From Ridgeia piscesae (lineage: Eukaryota > Annelida > Polychaeta > Sabellida > Siboglinidae): a stretch of 64,000 nucleotides of DNA. Below the pieces are notes generated by a model. It had not been told where the DNA came from. It was given only the letters and a program-made list of their open reading frames with translations, and ran no database searches. How positions within the stretch are numbered: the stretch's first letter is position 1; every line of letters begins with the position of its first letter. Both the position numbers and the translations under genes were made by a program. The stretch covers positions 36,001 to 100,000 of the forward strand of contig JAODUO010001585.1 of NCBI GenBank assembly GCA_025642075.2, written 5' to 3'. Positions 39,601 to 54,600 of this stretch are shown in pieces.

Positions 39601-42600
39601 AGTATTTGTCTAAAGCTAACAGATTGAGTAGTTACTAGTTCAGGTGTATCATAATATTTGTCTAAAGGGTAACAGGTTGAGTAGTTACTAGTTCAGGTGT
39701 ATCCTAGTATTTGTTTAAAGCTAACAGGTTGAGTAGTTACTAGTTCAGGTGTATCATAATATTTGTCTAAAGCTAACAGATTGAGTAGTTACTAGTTCAG
39801 GTGTATCCTAGTATTTGTCTAAAGCTAACAGGTTGAGTAGTTACTAGTTCAGGTGTATCATAATATTTGTCTAAAGCTAACAGATTGAGTAGTTACTAGT
39901 TCAGGTGTATCCTAGTATTTGTCTAAAGCTAACAGGTTGAGTAGTTACTAGTTCAGGTGTATCATAATATTTGTCTAAAGCTAACAGATTGAGTAGTTAC
40001 TAGTTCAGGTGTATCCTAGTATTTGTCTAAAGCTAACAGGTTGAGTAGTTACTAGTTCAGGTGTATCCTAGTATTTGTTTAAAGCTAACAGATTGAGTAG
40101 TTACTAGTTCAGGTGTATCCTAGTATTTGTCTAAAGCTAACAGGTTGAGTAGTTACTAGTTAAGGTGTATCCTAGTATTTGTTTAAAGCTAACAGGTTGA
40201 GTAGTTACTAGTTCAGGTGTATCATAATATTTGTCTAAAGCTAACAGATTGAGTAGTTACTAGTTCAGGTGTATCCTAGTATTTGTCTAAAGCTAACAGG
40301 TTGAGTAGTTACTAGTTAAGGTGTATCCTAGTATTTGTTTAAAGCTAACAGGTTGAGTAGTTACTAGTTAAGGTGTATCCTAGTATTTGTTTAAAGCTAA
40401 CAGGTTGAGTAGTTACTAGTTCAGGTGTATCCTAGTATTTGTTTAAAGCTAACAGGTTGAGTAGTTACTAGTTCAGGTGTATCCTAGTATTTGTCTAAGG
40501 CTAACAGGTTGAGTAGTTACTAGTTAAGGTGTATCCTAGTATTTGTCTAAGGCTAACAGGTTGAGTAGTTACTAGTTCAGGTGTATCCTAGTATTTGTCT
40601 AAGGCTAACAGGTTGAGTAGTTACTAGTTCAGGTGTATCATAATATTTGTCTAAAGCTAACAGGTTGAGTAGTTACTAGTTCAGGTGTATCCTAGTATTT
40701 GTCTAAAGCTAACAGGTTGAGTAGTTACTAGTTCAGGTGTATCCTAGTATTTGTCTAAAGCTAACAGGTTGAGTAGTTACTAGTTCAGGTGTATCCTAGT
40801 ATTTGTCTAAAGCTAACAGGTTGAGTAGTTACTAGTTCAGGTGTATCCTAATATTTGTTTAAAGGGTAACAGGTTGAGTAGTTACTAGTTCAGGTGTATC
40901 CTAATATTTGTTTAAAGGGTAACAGGTTGAGTAGTTACTAGTTCAGGTGTATCCTAGTATTTGTTTAAAGCTAACAGGTTGAGTAGTTACTAGTTCAGGT
41001 GTATCCTAGTATTTGTTTAAAGCTAACAGGTTCAGTAGTTACTAGTTCAGGTGTATCCTAGTATTTGTTTAAAGCTAACAGGTTGAGTAGTTACTAGTTC
41101 AGGTGTATCCTAATATTTGTTTAAAGCTAACAGGTTGAGTAGTTACTAGTTCAGGTGTATCCTAGTATTTGTTTAAAGCTAACAGGTTGAGTAGTTACTA
41201 GTTCAGGTGTATCATAATATTTGTCTAAAGCTAACAGGTTGAGTAGTTACTAGTTCAGGTGTATCCTAGTATTTGTTTAAAGCTAACAGGTTGAGTAGTT
41301 ACTAGTTCAGGTGTATCATAATATTTGTCTAAAGCTAACAGGTTGAGTAGTTACTAGTTCAGGTGTATCCTAGTATTTGTTTAAAGCTAACAGGTTGAGT
41401 AGTTACTAGTTCAGGTGTATCATAATATTTGTCTAAAGCTAACAGGTTGAGTAGTTACTAGTTCAGGTGTATCCTAGTATTTGTTTAAAGCTAACAGGTT
41501 GAGTAGTTACTAGTTCAGGTGTATCCTAGTATTTGTTTAAAGCTAACAGGTTGAGTAGTTACTAGTTCAGGTGTATCCTAGTATTTGTTTAAAGCTAACA
41601 GGTTGAGTAGTTACTAGTTAAAGGGGTATCCTAGTATTTGTTTAAAGCTAACAGGTTGAGTAGTTACTAGTTCAGGTGTATCATAATATTTGTCTAAAGC
41701 TAACAGGTTGAGTAGTTACTAGTTCAGGTGTATCCTAGTATTTGTCTAAAGCTAACAGGTTGAGTAGTTACTAGTTCAGGTGTATCATAATATTTGTCTA
41801 AAGGGTAACAGGTTGAGTAGTTACTAGTTCAGGTGTATCCTAGTATTTGTTTAAAGCTAACAGGTTGAGTAGTTACTAGTTCAGGTGTATCATAATATTT
41901 GTCTAAAGCTAACAGGTTGAGTAGTTACTAGTTCAGGTGTATCCTAGTATTTGTTTAAAGCTAACAGGTTGAGTAGTTACTAGTTCAGGTGTATCATAAT
42001 ATTTGTCTAAAGCTAACAGGTTGAGTAGTTACTAGTTCAGGTGTATCCTAGTATTTGTTTAAAGCTAACAGGTTGAGTAGTTACTAGTTCAGGTGTATCA
42101 TAATATTTGTCTAAAGCTAACAGGTTGAGTAGTTACTAGTTCAGGTGTATCCTAGTATTTGTTTAAAGCTAACAGGTTGAGTAGTTACTAGTTCAGGTGT
42201 ATCATAATATTTGTCTAAAGCTAACAGGTTGAGTAGTTACTAGTTCAGGTGTATCCTTGTATTTGTTTAAAGCTAACAGGTTGAGTAGTTACTAGTTCAG
42301 GTGTATCCTAATATTTGTCTAAAGCTAACAGGTTGAGTAGTTTTTCTTTCGGGAAACCAAAATTTGTTTAAAAACCCAACAGGTTGAAGGGAGTTTACTA
42401 GTTCAGGTGTATCTTTAAAATTTTTTTAAAGCCAAAGGTTGAGTAGTTTAGTTCAGGGGTATCCCCATTTTTTTTTAAAACTAACAGGTTGATAGTTCCC
42501 CGTTCAGGTGTTTCCCAGTATTTGTTTAAAGCTAACAGGTTGATATTTTCTAGTTCAGGGGTTCTAAATTTTTCTAAAGGGTAACAGGTTAGTAGTTATA

Positions 42601-45600
42601 GTTCAGGTGTATCCTGTATTTGTCCTTAAAGTAACAGGGGTTTTTTTTAGGGAAAAATTTATAGTTCAGGTGTATCATAATATTTGTCTAAAGCTAACAG
42701 GTTGAGTAGTTACTAGTTCAGGTGTATCCTTTATTTGTTTAAAGCTAACAGGTTGAGTAGTTACTAGTTCAGGTGTATCCTAGTATTTGTTTAAAGCATG
42801 AAGTCAATAAGGTTAGTGAAACATATCATTGTCGCTCTCACAAGGGACAATGCCAAGTGCACTGTAGTGGGACAGAAATATGGTGACTAAAGTCTAGTCC
42901 TGTCAGGTGCCAATTTGCAATCTGCTTAAGGATATGTAAATATGTTCATTGTTTTCTACATTGTATAGGCTCACCTTGCTATAGCGGAGTGTGAAGAAAG
43001 ACTTGCGAAGCAAGGTCGACACGTTGTAGTCATCACGCAGAACATTGATGAACTGCACAGGCGTGCAGGCACGAAGAATCTCATTGAGCTACATGGTAAT
43101 ACCCCCGCAACCAGGGTTGATAGTGCATTATCACCCCTGCCCCTGATGAACTCACCCAAACAACAAGGAGTTGGTGACCTTTGTCCCAGTTCTGCATCTG
43201 CCAAAGAAATGTTTCGGCAGCCGAACCCACTTGTGTAAACACAGTTGACTTTTTACCCAATTGTGTATCTACAATTAAATGTGTCACCCGCTCAAATGTT
43301 CACAGTTGACCTTTGTCCCACTCAATCAAATGTTTTGACTACTGCTAATGTATAATACTAGTAAAGCATAATTTTAAAGGCAGGTGAAATAAAAGTTTAA
43401 ATGCCATTAAAATGTAGTACAGCTTGATACATAAACATAATGCTCCTGCCAAGAAATGCATGGAATTTGAAGTCTGTTGATTGTCAACTCATCACAATAT
43501 TTGCTCAAACATGGTCATTTGTATGTCACAAAACAAGCAGATGTTGAAGATATCACCACAGGAGTTGTGGCAGAATGTGTCTTGTCCTTTAAGATTGGTG
43601 CAGCTTGATTTTCCAACGTCAAGAGAATAATCTTACCTATAAATCTGTAGCTGGACCATTTGAGTTCTTGCAATGAGTTCATGACATTGACAGCTGTTTG
43701 ACAGCTACAGTCCAGTCAACAGCTAGCACCTGGATACAGTGCAGGATTAAAACATTCACAATGTTTAAGCAGCAATAACTTTAAAAAAAAATCCTGTTTA
43801 TGTCCTGCAGCATATTTGTAGACAAGATTTAAACTTAAGGTGATTTTTAAAATAATTTTGTTCCATTATTGTAATTTACTCATTATATGAAATTGGAATG
43901 ATGAAATATTATACTTTGCATTAAAGAAAATTCATGTTTACTTTCACTGAGATTTGTAGGAAAGATTGTTATATTTACGTTGAGTTAAAGGGTATTAAAT
44001 TTGGCAGTTGCAATTTCACATGCAGTTTGAAACAGCAGGCAATACTGCCCTGTTCCAAGTTAAAAGATAGGACATTTTCAGTGATATCTCATTTTGTGAC
44101 ATCAACAAAGTGTGCAGAATATTTTCAGAAAATGCAAAGGAGATTTAGGGTGACAGAAGGTTAAACTTATTTTAATAACAGTATGCTATTTAAAAAAATA
44201 TTTTATTCAGTTTGGGAATAAAAAATCATTTCTGTTAGTCTTTAAGATAGTGACCACATCAACTTTACCATGTATTTTTTGGCCATAATGTTTTGCAAGC
44301 CTAATTAAGTACAATAAAATACACATTTCAAAGACAATGAATATAATGTTATTGATAAGTTCAAACTAAAATTAACTTGGCAATGATAAAAGTGTGATAT
44401 AATGGACAAGGAAAACATTGTTTAAAAATGGTTATGTCTGTTGTTCTATGACATATTTGACAGGTGAATAGATACATGGATTGACCTGGATTTAATATTG
44501 TGAAACTTCATTCCGTTTTTTGTCAGAGATATATAATATGTTTTAAAACTGACATATTGACCTGTCGTTGCAGCAAATACAAACTTTAATGTTACTCTAA
44601 GATACAAGATTAAGACACTGTTTATATTGTTCTATGCTTGATTTGCAAGGCACTCTATTCAAGGTGAGATGTGTGGAATGTGGTCACATCAGTGTCAATA
44701 AGGACAGCCCAATATGTGACGCCCTTGCAGGAAAGGGGTAAGTACCCATAAAGGTGTTATGAACACCATGGATCCTCTGACTTATGGTCGCACAAGGGAC
44801 TGGTTCAAACAGAGATTGCAGCAGCCAGCAGTGCGAACTCTTGACTTTTAGATAACAAATTATTATTGATCAGATGTGCCATGGTGAAATAATATGATGA
44901 TTTTTGTTTTACAAGAGTTTTGTCATTCAAAATCAAGACACATTTGCCTCTTAAAATGTTATATTATTGATCAGATGTGCCATGTATTATCACCCAAGTC
45001 ACACTAGTGAAATAATATGATTGTTTTGTTTAATAAGAGTTTGCAAAGTACAGTGTTTTGTCATTCAAAATCAAAACACATTTGCCACTCAAAATGGACC
45101 TGTTCGGTTGCCAATCAAACAGATGCCGAATCCATGGTGCCATATTGCCTACTAATTTTTTAATAACTTGTCTTTTTGTTTACACGAATAACTAATAATT
45201 GTGCAATGCAGTAGTTTGAATGAACACATCATGTGACATGGTGGTTGATCAAGTGAAGATATAGACACTCTGTGTGACCCTATTGATATATTTATGTCTC
45301 ATAAAACACATGTTTGACTGATTAATTGCTTTAATGATCTCCCATCATTGGTGTACGATGTGGACCCATTTAAGTTTGGTGATTTTCTGACTACGAACTG
45401 AATCATATCACATAATGATATTAATTGGTGAGAAATTATCTTGGTTACCAGTTGTTGTATATGTCAATGGATTTTTCAAATTTCCAGCCTATTTATTTTC
45501 ACATTCACTGCAAGCTTCTCCGCATAAGTGAATCTCTTTCCTAGAGACATTGTAGTGGAAATAAGGATTTGTCGCATTAAGACAATTCCAGAAGTTTTCA

Positions 45601-48600
45601 TGAATCCTTAATCTTTACTAAGAGATGTTTTGTTGGATACAGAGCTCCTGACGTTAGTGCAACGGATGCTAGAATTCCTGTTGAAAAGCTACCTAGGTAA
45701 GTTAAATACATGCACGTTGCATTGGCTTAGTATGTGCTAACTTCATCACATTCTCTCATGATCTTTGCTGCATGTTTATAGATTATGAGAGTTTTGGAAA
45801 ATGTTTTTTTTACCAGTTTTGGGGCCAAAGAACTAAAAAAGATCTTCCAAAATCAGACATTGTCAGATGTGCTTTGAAAAGGGTGTCACGCATGTATTTA
45901 TACCACTACTTGATTTTAAGTCACAGCTCGACTGGTTGGTGGGTGGGTGAGTCCACATGTATGTGTCTAACAAATACATTGTGACTGGCAAAATGTAGTG
46001 ACATTGGACTGAGTCAGTGAATTGTTCTGTTGTGACATGGGACTGAGTCAGTGTATGGTTCTGTTGTGACATTGGACTGAGTCAATGAGTGGTTCTGTTA
46101 TGACATGGGACTGAGTCAGTGAGTGGTTCTGTTGTGACATTGGACTGAGTCAGTGAGTGGTTCTGTTGTGACATGGGACTGAGTCAGTGAGTGGTTCTGT
46201 TGTGACATTGGACTGACTCAGTGAGTGGTTCTGTTGTGACATTGGACTGTGTCAGTGAGTGGTTCTGTTGTGACATTGGACTGAGTCAGTGAGTGGTTCT
46301 GTTGTGACATTGGACTGAGTCAGTGAGTGGTTCTGTTGTGACATTGGACTGAGTCAGTGAGTGGTTCTGTTGTGACATTGGACTGAGTCAGTGAGTGGTT
46401 CTGTTGTGACATTGGACTGAGTCAGTGAGTGGTTCTGTTGTGACATGGGACTGAGTCAGTGAGTGGTTCTGTTGTGACATTGGACTGAGTCAGTGGGTGG
46501 TTCTGTTGTGACATTTGACTGAGTCAGTGAGTGGTTCTGTTGTGACATTGGACTGAGTCAGTGAGTGGTTCTGTTGTGACATTGGACTGAGTCAGTGAGT
46601 GGTTCTGTTGTGACATGGGACTGAGTCAGTGAGTGGTTCTGTTGTGACATTGGACTGAGTCAGTGAGTGGTTCTGTTGTGACATGGGACTGAGTCAGTGA
46701 GTGGTTCTGTTGTGACATGGGATTGAGTCAGTGAGTGGTTCTGTTGTGACATGGGACTGAGTCAGTGAGTGGTTCTGTTGTGACATTGGACTGAGTCAGT
46801 GAGTGGTTCTGTTGTGACATTGGACTGAGTCAGTGAGTGGTTCTGTTGTGACATTGGACTGAGTCAGTGAGTGGTTCTGTTGTGACATGGGATTGAGTCA
46901 GTGAGTGGTTCTGTTGTGACATAAGACTGAGTCAGTGAGTGGTTCTGTTGTGACATTGGACTGAGTCAATGAGTGGTTCTGTTGTGACATTGAACTGAGT
47001 CAGTGAGTGGTTCTGTTGTGACATTGGACTGAGTCAGTGAGTGGTTCTGTTGTGACATTGGACTGAGTCAGTGAGTGGTTCTGTTGTGACATTGGACTGA
47101 GTCAGTGAGTGGTTCTGTTGTGACATTGGACTGACTCAGTGAGTGGTTCTGTTGTGACATTGGACTGTGTCAGTGAGTGGTTCTGTTGTGACATTGAACT
47201 GACTCAGTGAGTAGTTCTGTTGTGACATTGGACTGAGTCAGTGAGTGGTTCTGTTGTGACATTGGACTGAGTCAGTGTGTTGTGACATTGGACTGACTCA
47301 GTGAGTGGTTCTGTTGTGACATTGGACTGTGTCAGTGAGTGGTTCTGTTGTGACATTGGACTGTGTCAGTGAGTGGTTCTGTTGTGACATGGGACTGAGT
47401 CAGTGAGTGGTTCTGTTATGACATGGGACTGAGTCAGTGAATGGTTCTGTTGTGACATTGAACTGACTCAGTGAGTGGTTCTGTTGTGACATTGAACTGA
47501 CTCAGTGAGTGGTTCTGTTGTGACATTGGACTGAGTCAGTAAATGGTTCTGTTGTGACATTGGACTGACTCAGTGAGTGGTTCTGTTGTGACATTGGACT
47601 GTGTCAGTGAGTGGTTCTGTTGTGACATGGGACTGACTCAGTGAGTGGTTCTGTTGTGACATTGGACTGACTCAGTGAGTGGTTCTGTTGTGACATTGGA
47701 CTGTGTCAGTGAGTGGTTCTGTTGTGACATTGAACTGACTCAGTGAGTGGTTCTGTTGTGACATTGAACTGACTCAGTGAGTGGTTCTGTTGTGACATTG
47801 GACTGTGTCAGTGAGTGGTTCTGTTGTGACATTGAACTGACTCAGTGAGTGGTTCTGTTGTGACATTGAACTGACTCAGTGAGTGGTTCTGTTGTGACAT
47901 TGGACTGAGTCAGTGAGTGGTTCTGTTGTGACATTGAACTGACTCAGTGAGTGGTTCTGTTGTGACATTGAACTGACTCAGTGAGTGGTTCTGTTGTGAC
48001 ATTGGACTGTGTCAGTGAATGGTTCTGTTGTGACATTGAACTGACTCAGTGAGTGGTTCTGTTGTGACATTGAACTGACTCAGTGAGTGGTTCTGTTGTG
48101 ACATTGAACTGAGTCAGTAAATGGTTCTGTTGTGACATTGGACTGACTCAGTGAGTGGTTCTGTTGTGACATTGGACTGTGTCAGTGAGTGGTTCTGTTG
48201 TGACATTGGACTGAGTCAGTGAGTGGTTCTGTTGTGGCATTGGACTGAGTCAATGAGTGGTTCTGTTGTGACATTGGACTGACTCAGTGAGTGGTTCTGT
48301 TGTGACATGGGACTGAGTCAGTGAGTGGTTCTGTTGTGACATTGGACTGACTCAGTGAGTGGTTCTGTTGTGACATTGGACTGACTCAGTGAGTGGTTCT
48401 GTTGTGACATTGACTGAGTCAATGAGTGGTTCTGTTGTGACATTGGACTGAGTCAATGAGTGGTTCTGTTGTGACATTGGACTGAGTCACTGAGTGGTTC
48501 TGTTGTGACATTGGACTGAGTCAATGAGTGGTTCTGTTGTGACATTGAACTGAGTCAGTGAGTGGTTCTGTTGTGACATTGGACTGAGTCAATGAGTGGT

Positions 48601-51600
48601 TCTGTTGTGACATTGGACTGAGTCAATGAGTGGTTCTGTTGTGACATTGGACTGAGTCAATGAGTGGTTCTGTTGTGACATTGGACTGAGTCCAGTGAGT
48701 GGTTCTGTTGTGACATTGGACTGAGTCAATGAGTGGTTCTGTTGTGACATTGAACTGAGTCAGTGAGTGGTTCTGTTGTGACATTGGACTGAGTCAATGA
48801 GTGGTTCTGTTGTGACATTGGACTGAGTCAGTGAGTGGTTCTGTTGTGACATTGGACTGAGTCAATGAGTGGTTCTGTTGTGACATTGGACTGAGTCAAT
48901 GAGTGGTTCTGTTGTGACATTGGACTGAGTCAGTGAGTGGTTCTGTTGTGACATTGGACTGAGTCAGTGAGTGGTTCTGTTGTGACATTGGACTGACTCA
49001 GTGAGTGGTTCTGTTGTGACATTGGACTGTGTCAGTGAGTGGTTCTGTTGTGACATTGGACTGAGTCAGTGAGTGGTTCTGTTGTGACATGGGACTGAGT
49101 CAATGAGTGGTTCTGTTGTGACATTGGACTGAGTCAGTGAGTGGTTCTGTTGTGACATTGGACTGAGTCAGTGAGTGGTTCTGTTGTGACATTGGACTGA
49201 GTCAATGAGTGGTTCTGTTGTGACATTGGACTGAGTCAGTGAGTGGTTCTGTTGTGACATTGGACTGTGTCAGTGAATGGTTCTGTTGTGACATTGAACT
49301 GACTCAGTGAGTGGTTCTGTTGTGACATTGAACTGACTCAGTGAGTGGTTCTGTTGTGACATTGGACTGAGTCAGTAAATGGTTCTGTTGTGACATTGGA
49401 CTGACTCAGTGAGTGGTTCTGTTGTGACATTGGACTGTGTCAGTGAGTGGTTCTGTTGTGACATTGGACTGAGTCAGTGAGTGGTTCTGTTGTGGCATTG
49501 GACTGAGTCAATGAGTGGTTCTGTTGTGACATTGGACTGACTCAGTGAGTGGTTCTGTTGTGACATGGGACTGAGTCAGTGAGTGGTTCTGTTGTGACAT
49601 GGGACTGACTCAGTGAGTGGTTCTGTTGTGACATTGGACTGACTCAGTGAGTGGTTCTGTTGTGACATTGGACTGAGTCAATGAGTGGTTCTGTTGTGAC
49701 ATTGGACTGAGTCAATGAGTGGTTCTGTTGTGACATTGGACTGAGTCAATGAGTGGTTCTGTTGTGACATTGGACTGAGTCAATGAGTGGTTCTGTTGTG
49801 ACATTGGACTGAGTCAGTGAGTGGTTCTGTTGTGACATTGGACTGAGTCAATGAGTGGTTCTGTTGTGACATTGGACTGAGTCAATGAGTGGTTCTGTTG
49901 TGACATTGGACTGAGTCAATGAGTGGTTCTGTTGTGACATTGGACTGAGTCAGAGTAGTTCTGTTGTGACATTGGACTGAGTCAATGAGTGGTTCTGTTG
50001 TGACATTGGACTGAGTCAGTGAGTGGTTCTGTTGTGACATTGGACTGACTCAGTGAGTGGTTCTGTTGTGACATTGGACTGAGTCAGTGAGTGGTTCTGT
50101 TGTGACATTGGACTGAGTCAGTAAGTGGTTCTGTTGTGACATTGGACTGAGTCAATGAGTGGTTCTGTTGTGACATTGGACTGAGTCAGTGAGTGGTTCT
50201 GTTGTGACATTGGACTGAGTCAGTGAGTGGTTCTGTTGTGACATTGGACTGAGTCAGTGAGTGGTTCTGTTGTGACATTGGACTGTGTCAGTGAGTGGTT
50301 CTGTTGTGACATTGGACTGAGTCAGTGAGTGGTTCTGTTGTGACATGGGACTGAGTCAGTGAGTGGTTCTGTTGTGACATTGGACTGAGTCAGTGAGTGG
50401 TTCTGTTGTGACATTGGACTGAGTCAGTGAGTGGTTCTGTTGTGACATTGGACTGAGTCAATGAGTGGTTCTGTTGACATTTGACTGAGTCAGTGAGTGG
50501 TTCTGTTGTGACATTGGACTGAGTCAGTGAGTGGTTCTGTTGTGACATGGGACTGAGTCAGTGAGTGGTTCTGTTGTGACATTGAACTGACTCAGTGAGT
50601 AGTTCTGTTGTGACATTGGACTGAGTCAATGAGTGGTTCTGTTGTGACATTGGACTGAGTCAGTGAGTGGTTCTGTTGTGACATTGGACTGAGTCAGTGA
50701 GTGGTTCTGTTGTGACATTGGACTGACTCAGTGAGTGGTTCTGTTGTGACATTGGACTGTGTCAGTGAGTGGTTCTGTTGTGACATTGGACTGTGTCAGT
50801 GAGTGGTTCTGTTATGACATGGGACTGAGTCAGTGAATGGTTCTGTTGTGACATTGAACTGAGTCAGTGAGTGGTTCTGTTGTGACATTGGACTGAGTCA
50901 ATGAGTGGTTCTGTTGTGACATTGGACTGAGTCAATGAGTGGTTCTGTTGTGACATTGGACTGAGTCAGTGAGTGGTTCTGTTGTGACATTGGACTGAGT
51001 CAATGAGTGGTTCTGTTGTGACATTGGACTGAGTCAATGAGTGGTTCTGTTGTGACATTGGACTGAGTCAATGAGTGGTTCTGTTGTGATTGGACTGAGT
51101 CAGTGAGTGGTTCTGTTGTGACATTGGACTGAGTCAATGAGTGGTTCTGTTGTGACATTGGACTGAGTCAGTGAGTGGTTCTGTTGTGACATTGACTGAC
51201 TCAGTGAGTGGTTCTGTTGTGACATTGGACTGAGTCAGTGAGTGGTTCTGTTGTGACATTGGACTGAGTCAATGAGTGGTTCTGTTGTGACATTGGACTG
51301 AGTCAGTGAGTGGTTCTGTTGTGACATTGGACTGAGTCAGTGAGTGGTTCTGTTGTGACATTGGACTGAGTCAGTGAGTGGTTCTGTTGTGACATTGGAC
51401 TGACTCAGTGAGTGGTTCTGTTGTGACATTGGACTGTGTCAGTGAGTGGTTCTGTTGTGACATTGGACTGAGTCAGTGAGTGGTTCTGTTGTGACATGGG
51501 ACTGAGTCAATGAGTGGTTCTGTTGTGACATTGGACTGAGTCAGTGAGTGGTTCTGTTGTGACATTGGACTGAGTCAGTGAGTGGTTCTGTTGTGACATT

Positions 51601-54600
51601 GGACTGAGTCAATGAGTGGTTCTGTTGTGACATTGGACTGAGTCAGTGAGTGGTTCTGTTGTGACATTGGACTGTGTCAGTGAATGGTTCTGTTGTGACA
51701 TTGAACTGACTCAGTGAGTGGTTCTGTTGTGACATTGAACTGACTCAGTGAGTGGTTCTGTTGTGACATTGGACTGAGTCAGTAAATGGTTCTGTTGTGA
51801 CATTGGACTGACTCAGTGAGTGGTTCTGTTGTGACATTGGACTGTGTCAGTGAGTGGTTCTGTTGTGACATTGGACTGAGTCAGTGAGTGGTTCTGTTGT
51901 GGCATTGGACTGAGTCAATGAGTGGTTCTGTTGTGACATTGGACTGACTCAGTGAGTGGTTCTGTTGTGACATGGACTGAGTCAGTGAGTGGTTCTGTTG
52001 TGACATGGGACTGACTCAGTGAGTGGTTCTGTTGTGACATTGGACTGACTCAGTGAGTGGTTCTGTTGTGACATTGGACTGAGTCAATGAGTGGTTCTGT
52101 TGTGACATTGGACTGAGTCAATGAGTGGTTCTGTTGTGACATTGGACTGAGTCAATGAGTGGTTCTGTTGTGACATTGGACTGAGTCAATGAGTGGTTCT
52201 GTTGTGACATTGGACTGAGTCAGTGAGTGGTTCTGTTGTGACATTGGACTGAGTCAATGAGTGGTTCTGTTGTGACATTGGACTGAGTCAATGAGTGGTT
52301 CTGTTGTGACATTGGACTGAGTCAATGAGTGGTTCTGTTGTGACATTGGACTGAGTCAGTGAGTGGTTCTGTTGTGACATTGGACTGAGTCAATGAGTGG
52401 TTCTGTTGTGACATTGGACTGAGTCAGTGAGTGGTTCTGTTGTGACATTGGACTGACTCAGTGAGTGGTTCTGTTGTGACATTGGACTGACTCAGTGAGT
52501 GGTTCTGTTGTGACATTGGACTGAGTCAGTGAGTGGTTCTGTTGTGACATTGGACTGAGTCAATGAGTGGTTCTGTTGTGACATTGGACTGAGTCAGTGA
52601 GTGGTTCTGTTGTGACATTGGACTGAGTCAGTGAGTGGTTCTGTTGTGACATTGACTGAGTCAGTGAGTGGTTCTGTTGTGACATTGGACTGACTCAGTG
52701 AGTGGTTCTGTTGTGACGACATTGGACTGTGTCAGTGAGTGGTTCTGTTGTGACATTGGACTGAGTCAGTGAGTGGTTCTGTTGTGACATGGGACTGAGT
52801 CAGTGAGTGGTTCTGTTGTGACATTGGACTGAGTCAGTGAGTGGTTCTGTTGTGACATTGGACTGAGTCAGTGAGTGGTTCTGTTGTGACATTGGACTGA
52901 GTCAATGAGTGGTTCTGTTGTGACATTGGACTGAGTCAGTGAGTGGTTCTGTTGTGACATTGGACTGAGTCAGTGAGTGGTTCTGTTGTGACATGGGACT
53001 GAGTCAGTGAGTGGTTCTGTTGTGACATTGAACTGACTCAGTGAGTAGTTCTGTTGTGACATTGGACTGAGTCAATGAGTGGTTCTGTTGTGACATTGGA
53101 CTGAGTCAGTGAGTGGTTCTGTTGTGACATTGGACTGAGTCAGTGAGTGGTTCTGTTGAGACATTGGACTGAGTCAGTGAGTGGTTCTGTTGTGACATTG
53201 GACTGTGTCAGTGAGTGGTTCTGTTGTGACATTGGACTGTGTCAGTGAGTGGTTCTGTTGTGACATTGGACTGAGTCAGTGAGTGGTTCTGTTGTGACAT
53301 TGGACTGAGTCAGTGAGTGGTTCTGTTGTGACATTGGACTGAGTCAGTGAGTGGTTCTGTTGTGACATTGGACTGACTCAGTGAGTGGTTCTGTTGTGAC
53401 ATTGGACTGAGTCAATGAGTGGTTCTGTTGTGACATGGGATTGAGTCAGTGAGTGGTTCTGTTGTGACATTGGACTGAGTCAGTGAGTGGTTCTGTTGTG
53501 ACATTGGACTGAGTCAGTGAGTGGTTCTGTTGTGACATTGGACTGAGTCAGTGAGTGGTTCTGTTGTGACATTGGACTGACTCTGTGAGTGGTTCTGTTG
53601 TGACATTGGACTGTGTCAGTGAGTGGTTCTGTTGTGACATTGGACTGAGTCAGTGAGTGGTTCTGTTGTGACATTGGACTGAGTCAGTGAGTGGTTCTGT
53701 TGTGACATTGGACTGAGTCAATGAGTGGTTCTGTTGTGACATGGGACTGAGTCAGTGAGTGGTTCTGTTGTGACATTGGACTGACTCAGTGAGTGGTTCT
53801 GTTGTGACATTGGACTGAGTCAATGAGTGGTTCTGTTGTGACATTGGACTGAGTCAGTGAGTGGTTCTGTTGTGACATTGGACTGAGTCAGTGAGTGGTT
53901 CTGTTATGACATTGGAGTCAGTAAGTGGTTCTGTTGTGACATGGGACTGAGTCAGTGAGTGGTTTTGTTGTGACATTTGACTGAGTCAGTGAGTGGTTCT
54001 GTTGTGACATTGAACTGACTCAGTGAGTGGTTCTGTTGTGACATGGGACTGACTCAGTGAGTGGTTCTGTTGTGACATTGGACTGTGTCAGTGAGTGGTT
54101 CTGTTGTGACATTGGACTGAGTCAGTGAGTGGTTCTGTTGTGACATTGGACTGAGTCAGTGAGTGGTTCTGTTGTGACATTGGACTGAGTCAGTAAGTGG
54201 TTCTGTTGTGACATTGGACTGAGTCAGTGAGTGGTTCTGTTGTGACATTGGACTGACTCAGTGAGTGGTTCTGTTGTGACATTGACTGAGTCAGTAAGTG
54301 GTTCTGTTGTGACATTGGACTGAGTCAGTGAGTGGTTCTGTTATGACATTGGACTGTGTCAGTGAGTGGTTCTGTTGTGACATTGAACTGACTCAGTGAG
54401 TGGTTGTGTTGTGACATTGGACTGAGTCAGTGAGTGGTTCTGTTGTGACATTGGACTGAGTCAGTAAGTGGTTCTGTTGTGACATTGGACTGAGTCAGTG
54501 AGTGGTTCTGTTGTGACATTGGACTGACTCTGTGAGTGGTTCTGTTGTGACATTGGACTGTGTCAGTGAGTGGTTCTGTTGTGACATTGAACTGACTCAG

